Assembly (NCBI GenBank): GCA_964387775.1 | Contig: CAYLZO010000160.1 | Span: 1 to 12,505 of the forward strand | Direction of reading: 5' to 3' | DNA: 12,505 bases | Origin: CAYLZO01 sp964387775 | Lineage (GTDB): Bacteria; Chloroflexota; Anaerolineae; JAAYZQ01 | In this document: piece by piece, positions 6,420-12,505 of the stretch | Layout of the letters: every line of letters starts with the position of its first letter | Position numbering within the stretch: the first letter of the stretch is position 1 | Notes under the pieces: generated by a model | Told to the model about the DNA's origin: nothing | Databases searched by the model: none | The model's input: only the letters and a program-made list of their open reading frames with translations | Made by a program: the position numbers and the translations under genes

Positions 6420-6641
6420 TCAGCCTGCAAACCGTTCCCAATCCAACTGGAAATCATAGCCTTCATCCTCTCGGCCGGCTGGAGGCGCCAGGGCGCCGGA
6501 AAGCTGATCCGTCAGGCTTCCTACCGAGGCGTGTTCCTGGACGAGCGCGAGTTGGCGCAAGGTCTGCAGCTCCCGGATAATGGCGTCAAGGCGCTCTATC
6601 AGCTCTTGGGGCGGCAACTGAGTCTCTTGAACTTGCGTCAT
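6420..6641 (-). CDS. Small helical protein of unknown function, possible antitoxin-like
   Basis: A 73-residue protein beginning MTQVQETQLPPQ. I chose the ATG at 6641 because AGGAGG lies 6 bases upstream of it; an upstream in-frame ATG at 6674 would give 11 more residues but has no such site and lies in the inserted element. Residues 12-35 (QELIERLDAIIRELQTLRQLALVQ) form an amphipathic, coiled-coil-like helix. The tail, residues 60-73, is acidic and aromatic (EDEGYDFQLDWERFAG). From memory, short proteins with this helix plus a YD...LDWERF ending are common in Chloroflexi and sometimes stand next to PIN-domain toxins; I cannot verify that here, and no toxin gene follows. The promoter appears disrupted or displaced by the element at 6669-6835. 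Confidence 0.7.
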   Translation of the reverse strand: MTQVQETQLPPQELIERLDAIIRELQTLRQLALVQEHASVGSLTDQLSGALAPPAGREDEGYDFQLDWERFAG

Positions 6642-6660
6642 TTTCTCCCTCCTGGCTGTT

Positions 6661-6843
6661 ATTGTAGCCTTCACTACCGGACACTTTTTCTGCCATGTGC
6701 TTCAGAATCACGGATTTACAGAAAAACGCGGATTGGACTCGTTGAATTGGGGCACAAAACTCGTCTGCTTTGAAAAATCCGCGCATTTCTGTCGATCCGC
6801 GGCTATTCCTCCCGACAACAGGTGTCCGGTAGCAAATTGTAGC
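6661..6843. mobile_element. MITE-like insertion with apparent 8-bp target duplication
   Basis: Direct repeats ATTGTAGC at 6661-6668 and 6836-6843 bracket a 167-bp element. Its terminal inverted repeats are CTACCGGACAC (6674-6684) and GTGTCCGGTAG (6822-6832), perfect over 11 bp. Nested inside is a second imperfect pair, about 26 bp, at 6709-6734 and 6776-6802 (CACGGATTTACAGAAAAACG against a near-complement ending GATCCGCGG). There is no open reading frame large enough for a transposase, so it would be non-autonomous. The duplicated 8 bp contain the -10 hexamer of the minus-strand promoter. Confidence 0.7.
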
Positions 6844-6864
6844 TCAGGTTTGACGCGATGTCAA
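6836..6864 (-). promoter_or_regulatory. Sigma70-type promoter of the small minus-strand gene, now displaced by the insertion
   Basis: On the minus strand TTGACA (6864-6859) and TACAAT (6841-6836) are 17 bases apart. A second copy of the -10 hexamer (6666-6661) lies 20 bases from the gene's start. Removing the element and one target copy would place TTGACA-17-TACAAT directly before the AGGAGG and ATG of the gene at 6641. Confidence 0.65.
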
Positions 6865-6868
6865 ACCT
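6846..6868. promoter_or_regulatory. Perfect 9-bp inverted repeat overlapping a -35 box
   Basis: AGGTTTGAC and GTCAAACCT flank a 5-base centre. The palindrome covers the -35 hexamer of the minus-strand promoter and lies 34 bases upstream of the ThDP enzyme's start codon. It could be an operator for the divergent genes, or a hairpin or repeat; the sequence alone does not decide. Confidence 0.5.
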
Positions 6869-6901
6869 CTGAACGAAAGGACGTGCAACGGAGGCAAACC
6901 C

Positions 6902-8713
6902 ATGAACCTCACCGGAGGCCAAATCGTCGTCGAAACCCTGGTCAACGAGGGCGTGCCCTACCTGGTCGGCATCCCGGGCCACGGCACGCTGGGCCTGTCG
7001 GACGCGCTGGTCGGCGAGACGCGGCTGCGCCCCCTCCAGGTGCGCCACGAGCAAGCCGCCGTCCACCTGGCCGACGGCTACTACCGCGTCGCCGGGACGC
7101 CGCTGGCCGTCTTTACCTCCATCGGCCCCGGCGCGATGAACACCGTCATCGGCGTCGCCTCGTGCTACGTCGATAGCATCCCGGCCCTGGTGCTGACGGG
7201 CAACAGCCACACCCACATGGCCGGGCGCGGCGTGCTCCAGGAAATCGAGCGCCGCTACGACGCCGACAGCCTGGCCGTGTTCGAGCCCATCGCCAAGCGG
7301 GTCTGGCGGCCCACCCGCGCCGCCCGCCTGCCGCGCATCCTGCAGCGCGCCTTTGCCGAGATGCTCACCGGGCGGCGCGGCCCCGTCGTCGTCGATCTGC
7401 CCATGGACGTCCAGTGCGACGCCGCCGACGTGACCCTCCCGCCGCCCCGCGCCTACCGGCCCACCGGCCCCGTCCTGCCCAATCCCGCCCTCGTCGCCCG
7501 GGCCGCCAACCTGCTGGCCGAGGCCGAGCGCCCCGTCCTCGTGGCCGGGGGCGGCGTCATCGCCGCCGGGGCCTGGGACGAGCTGCGCCACCTGGCCGAG
7601 GCGCTGGGCGCGCCCGTGGTCACGACCATGATGGGCAAGGGCGCCTTCCCCGAGGACCATCCCCTCTCGGGCCTGCACGGCGGCTCCAAGGGCACCACCT
7701 GCGGCAACGCCCTGACCCGGCGCGCCGACGTGCTGCTGGCCGTCGGCACGCGCTTCGCCGACGAAGCCACGTCCTCCTACCGCCAGGGCGTGACCTACGC
7801 CATCCCACCCACGCGCCTCATCCACCTCGACCTGGACCCTACCGAAATCGGCAAGAACTACCCGGTCGAGGTCGGCATCGTGGCCGACGCCAAGGCGGGG
7901 CTGGCCGCCCTGCTCCAGACCCTAAGGGTTTTCGCTGCCGATGAGGGGGCGTCGCCCCCTCATCGGCAGCGGGAAACCCTTAGGGTCTCAGAGGTTACTC
8001 AGTTGCGCGAGGCGTGGCTGGCCCAGGTGCGCGAGCGCGCCGCGTCGGACCACGAGCCGGTCACGATTTCGCGCCTGGTGGCCGAGGTCCGCGACTTCCT
8101 CGACCGCGACGCCATCGTCGTCACCTCGTCGGGCAACACCCAGGCCCAGTGGTTCCAGGAGGCCGCCGTCTACGAGCCCAAGACCAACCTGACGGCCGGC
8201 GGCTTTTCGACGATGGGCTGGACGGTGCCCGCCGCGCTGGGCGCCAAGCTGGCCGCGCCGGAGCAACAGGTGCTGGGCCTGCTGGGCGACGGCGACTTTC
8301 TCATGACGGCCCAGGAGCTGGCCACGGCCGTCCAGTACGGCATCCCGGCCGTTTACGTCGTGGCCAACAACGCCGGCTGGATCGCCATCCGCGACCTGCA
8401 AGCGGACGCCTACGGCCAGGCGCGGGCCGTGGGCGCCGAGTTTCTGCGCGACGGCGAGCCCCTCTCGCCCGACCTGGCGGCGCTGGCCCGCGCCCTGGGC
8501 TGCCACGCCGAGCGGGTCTCGGCCCCCGGCGGGGTCCGTCCCGCCCTGGCGCGGGCCTTTGCCTCGGGCCGGCCGGCCGTCGTCGAGGTCCTGGTCGAGC
8601 GCGAATACCCCCTCTCGGGCAGCCCGGCCGTCGGCTGGTGGGACGTGCCCGTGCCCGCCTACCTGGCCGAGCGGCGCGCCCGCTACGAGCGCGAGCGGGC
8701 GGAGGAACGATGA
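6902..8713 (+). CDS. Thiamine diphosphate-dependent enzyme, acetolactate synthase/IolD-like family
   Basis: A 603-residue protein with GGAGG 7 bases before the ATG. The N-terminal pyrimidine-binding domain (1-170) has the cofactor-activating glutamate Glu50 in VRHEQAAVHLADGYYR and the SIGPGAMN loop. The central domain (about 190-335) includes VLVAGGGV and the DLDPTEIGKNYP segment. The C-terminal PP domain (about 380-560) has GDGDF (462-466) and closing NN (489-490), the Mg-ThDP motif. The ending VGWWDVPV (577-584) followed by a charged helix resembles IolD (trihydroxycyclohexanedione hydrolase) more than biosynthetic acetolactate synthase. The next gene is a Gfo/Idh/MocA dehydrogenase, which also fits polyol or inositol-type catabolism. 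Its stop overlaps that gene's start (ATGA), indicating translational coupling. Oddity: residues about 339-363, in the linker before the PP domain, are encoded by a 72-bp perfect-arm hairpin. The exact substrate is unknown; acetolactate synthase-like decarboxylase or carboligase activity is an alternative. Confidence 0.85.
   Translation: MNLTGGQIVVETLVNEGVPYLVGIPGHGTLGLSDALVGETRLRPLQVRHEQAAVHLADGYYRVAGTPLAVFTSIGPGAMNTVIGVASCYVDSIPALVLTGNSHTHMAGRGVLQEIERRYDADSLAVFEPIAKRVWRPTRAARLPRILQRAFAEMLTGRRGPVVVDLPMDVQCDAADVTLPPPRAYRPTGPVLPNPALVARAANLLAEAERPVLVAGGGVIAAGAWDELRHLAEALGAPVVTTMMGKGAFPEDHPLSGLHGGSKGTTCGNALTRRADVLLAVGTRFADEATSSYRQGVTYAIPPTRLIHLDLDPTEIGKNYPVEVGIVADAKAGLAALLQTLRVFAADEGASPPHRQRETLRVSEVTQLREAWLAQVRERAASDHEPVTISRLVAEVRDFLDRDAIVVTSSGNTQAQWFQEAAVYEPKTNLTAGGFSTMGWTVPAALGAKLAAPEQQVLGLLGDGDFLMTAQELATAVQYGIPAVYVVANNAGWIAIRDLQADAYGQARAVGAEFLRDGEPLSPDLAALARALGCHAERVSAPGGVRPALARAFASGRPAVVEVLVEREYPLSGSPAVGWWDVPVPAYLAERRARYERERAEER
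7917..7988. repeat. 72-bp hairpin element inserted in frame in the ThDP-enzyme gene
   Basis: Arms 7917-7950 and 7954-7988 are complementary except for one bulge and mismatch near TTTTC/GGGAAA, around a 3-base GTC loop. Each arm contains CCCTAAGGG-type ends and a GCTGCCGATGAGGGGGC core. The stem is 72 bases, exactly 24 codons. It encodes a hydrophilic stretch (through VFAADEGASPPHRQRE) in the linker between the central and C-terminal domains, a place that tolerates extra residues. Confidence 0.85.
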
Positions 8714-9795
8714 AGCCCCTCGGAGTCGCCATCGTCGGCTGCGGCCGCATCTCTAACCTGCACGCCCTCGGCCATCGCGGGCGAGACGACGCCCGCATCG
8801 TCGCCGTCTGCGATACCAAAAAGGGCCGCGCCCGGGAGAAGGCCAAAGCCTGGGGCGTGGAACACGTCTACAGCGATTATGACAAGCTATTATCCGACCC
8901 GAAGGTAGACCTGGTCGAGCTGCTGGTCCCCCACCACCTCCACGCCGAGATGACGGTCGCCGCCTGCCGGGCGGGCAAGCACGTCTCCGTCCAGAAGCCC
9001 ATGGCCCGCACCGTCGCCGAGGCCGACCGGATGATCGAGGCCGCCGAGCGGGCCGGCGTGATTCTTCGCATTTTTGAGAATTTTGTCTTTTATCCGCCCC
9101 ACGTCCGCGCCAAGGCTATGATCGACGCCGGCGAGATCGGCGAGCCGCAGATGATCCGCCTCCACGTGGGCACGGGCCGGAGCGACACCGAGTGGAAGGT
9201 GCCCTTGAGCGCCTGGTTGTGGCGCTTCCAGGAGGGCAAGTGCGGCGGCGGCCCCCTCGTGTTCGACCACGGCTACCACCTCTTTTCCCTGGCCCGCCAC
9301 CTGATGGGGCCGGTGGAACGCGTCTACGCCTGGCTGGACACCAGCCCCGTCGGCGGCCCCATCCCCCGCCGGGTGGCCGAGGTGGACGCCCCGGCGACCA
9401 TCATGTTCCAGTTCAAGGCGCCGCGCCGCTACGGCGTGCTCGATTTCGTCCACACGCCCGAGATGGTCATGGACTCGATCTATTACGCCGACGACGACCG
9501 CGTCGAGGTCATCGGCGAGCGGGGCATCCTGTTCGTCAACCGCTGCACGGCCCGCACCGTGGACCTGCCGCCACTGATGCTCTTCCGCGACGGCCAGACG
9601 ACGGCCATCCCCGTCGAGCGGGCAGAGTGGCACGACAGCTTTGTGGACTGCACCCGCCACCTCCTCGACGTGCTGCGCGACGGCGGCCGGCCGGTCCTCG
9701 ACGGCGCCACGGGCAAGGCCGTGCTCCAGTTCACCCTGGCCGCCCACCTCTCGGCGCGGGAGGGCCGCGAGGTGCGCCCCGACGACGTGACCTAG
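8710..9795 (+). CDS. Gfo/Idh/MocA-family NAD(P)-dependent oxidoreductase
   Basis: A 361-residue protein starting at the ATG inside the ATGA overlap with the ThDP-enzyme stop, preceded by GGAGGAA, so the two genes are translationally coupled. The N-terminal Rossmann fold shows VAIVGCGRISNLH (residues 6-18), Asp35 at the end of the second strand (suggesting NAD rather than NADP), and VQKPMA (94-99), the EKP-type motif with catalytic Lys96. The C-terminal domain carries DHGYH (186-190), the D-x-x-x-H pair of the family active site. Length is normal. Members oxidise or reduce sugars and polyols such as scyllo- or myo-inositol, or glucose derivatives; the substrate is not readable from sequence. 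Pairing with an IolD-like enzyme suggests an inositol-like route. The closing stretch is normal, with no oddity apart from a Gln in place of the usual Glu of EKP. Confidence 0.9.
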   Translation: MKPLGVAIVGCGRISNLHALGHRGRDDARIVAVCDTKKGRAREKAKAWGVEHVYSDYDKLLSDPKVDLVELLVPHHLHAEMTVAACRAGKHVSVQKPMARTVAEADRMIEAAERAGVILRIFENFVFYPPHVRAKAMIDAGEIGEPQMIRLHVGTGRSDTEWKVPLSAWLWRFQEGKCGGGPLVFDHGYHLFSLARHLMGPVERVYAWLDTSPVGGPIPRRVAEVDAPATIMFQFKAPRRYGVLDFVHTPEMVMDSIYYADDDRVEVIGERGILFVNRCTARTVDLPPLMLFRDGQTTAIPVERAEWHDSFVDCTRHLLDVLRDGGRPVLDGATGKAVLQFTLAAHLSAREGREVRPDDVT

Positions 9796-9847
9796 CCCCG
9801 CCACGCGGCGTAGACCCTCCGCCCCCCCAATTCAGCCCTACGGCCCA

Positions 9848-9876
9848 TTGTCGCCCTCCCCTCACTCGGTTATAAT
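9848..9876 (+). promoter_or_regulatory. Sigma70-type promoter of the kinase gene
   Basis: TTGTCG (9848-9853) and a perfect TATAAT (9871-9876) are 17 bases apart. The start point would be near 9883, only about 9 bases before the ATG at 9892. No Shine-Dalgarno sequence is present, so the mRNA would have a very short leader. Confidence 0.7.
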
Positions 9877-9891
9877 GGGGTTACTACGACC

Positions 9892-12360
<2,469 letters not shown>

Positions 12361-12367
12361 CATCAAA

Positions 12368-12395
12368 AAAGAGAGGGCACAAGTGCCCTCTCTTT
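12368..12395. terminator. Rho-independent terminator, bidirectional
   Basis: AAAGAGAGGGCAC and GTGCCCTCTCTTT form a perfect 13-bp stem with a 2-base AA centre. It has A-rich sequence before it and TTTCTT at its end. It begins 7 bases after the kinase stop codon and could end transcription from either side. Confidence 0.9.
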
Positions 12396-12486
12396 CTTCT
12401 CGGGATAGTGGTAACATGGTAAGTGATAATGTGGGGGACATCCCCCACATTATCACTTACTACGTAACCACTACCCTTCTCGGGAT
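12396..12486. mobile_element. Palindromic MITE-like element flanked by 11-bp direct repeats
   Basis: CTTCTCGGGAT occurs at 12396-12406 and again at 12476-12486. Between the copies lies a 69-bp near-perfect palindrome. Arms 12419-12438 and 12441-12460 are perfect over 20 bp around a 2-base CA centre, and the outer 13 bases on each side match with three mismatches. The direct repeats look like a target duplication left by insertion next to the kinase terminator, although tandem repeat units continuing past the window edge are an alternative. No coding capacity. Confidence 0.75.
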
Positions 12487-12505
12487 GATGCAGGACGCTG
12501 GCTAG

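Overview
The window looks like a scaffold piece from an uncultured, GC-rich bacterium. My best guess is Chloroflexota (Anaerolineae-like). The reasons are the GC-rich codon use, a serine hydroxymethyltransferase fused to the glycine-cleavage T-protein, a receptor-type Ser/Thr kinase ending in a TolB-like propeller, and many dispersed palindromic repeats inside and between genes. The taxonomy is inference: there is no rRNA or marker gene here. A run of 10 N (1058-1067) shows this is an assembly with one gap.

Layout. (1) Bases 1-842 hold a minus-strand, lower-GC accessory unit: a Phd/YefM-type antitoxin-like gene (588-842) followed by the start of a DNA methyltransferase (1-563, cut by the window edge). 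A consensus sigma70-type promoter (TTGACA-17-TATAAT) and a perfect 14-bp palindrome at the predicted transcription start drive it. No toxin gene is visible. (2) Bases 934-6111, plus strand: a 1119-residue SHMT/aminomethyltransferase fusion, a small conserved-looking protein of unknown function, and an MFS transporter of the GPH (melibiose-type) family. (3) Bases 6112-6901 form a repeat-rich intergenic region with one small minus-strand gene (6420-6641). The promoter of that gene appears to have been split by a MITE-like insertion that duplicated the -10 box. (4) Bases 6902-9795, plus strand: a two-gene, start/stop-overlapping operon of a ThDP-dependent enzyme (acetolactate synthase/IolD-like) and a Gfo/Idh/MocA oxidoreductase, probably for polyol or sugar metabolism. 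(5) Bases 9892-12360, plus strand: a monocistronic membrane Ser/Thr kinase with its own promoter and a strong terminator, followed by another palindromic element flanked by 11-bp direct repeats.

How the parts fit. The fusion enzyme couples the two reactions that feed one-carbon units into 5,10-methylene-tetrahydrofolate. The ThDP enzyme plus dehydrogenase, and perhaps the GPH transporter, suggest carbohydrate or polyol use. The kinase is a stand-alone sensor or regulator.

The most unusual feature is the number of palindromic or dispersed repeats that sit in frame inside coding genes: a 72-bp hairpin in the ThDP enzyme, and a 68-nt nested palindrome plus two inverted copies of a 23-nt repeat in the SHMT-GcvT gene. 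Further palindromic elements lie between genes, two of them with apparent target duplications. This resembles in-frame palindromic elements described in Rickettsia, but here the elements differ in sequence from one another.
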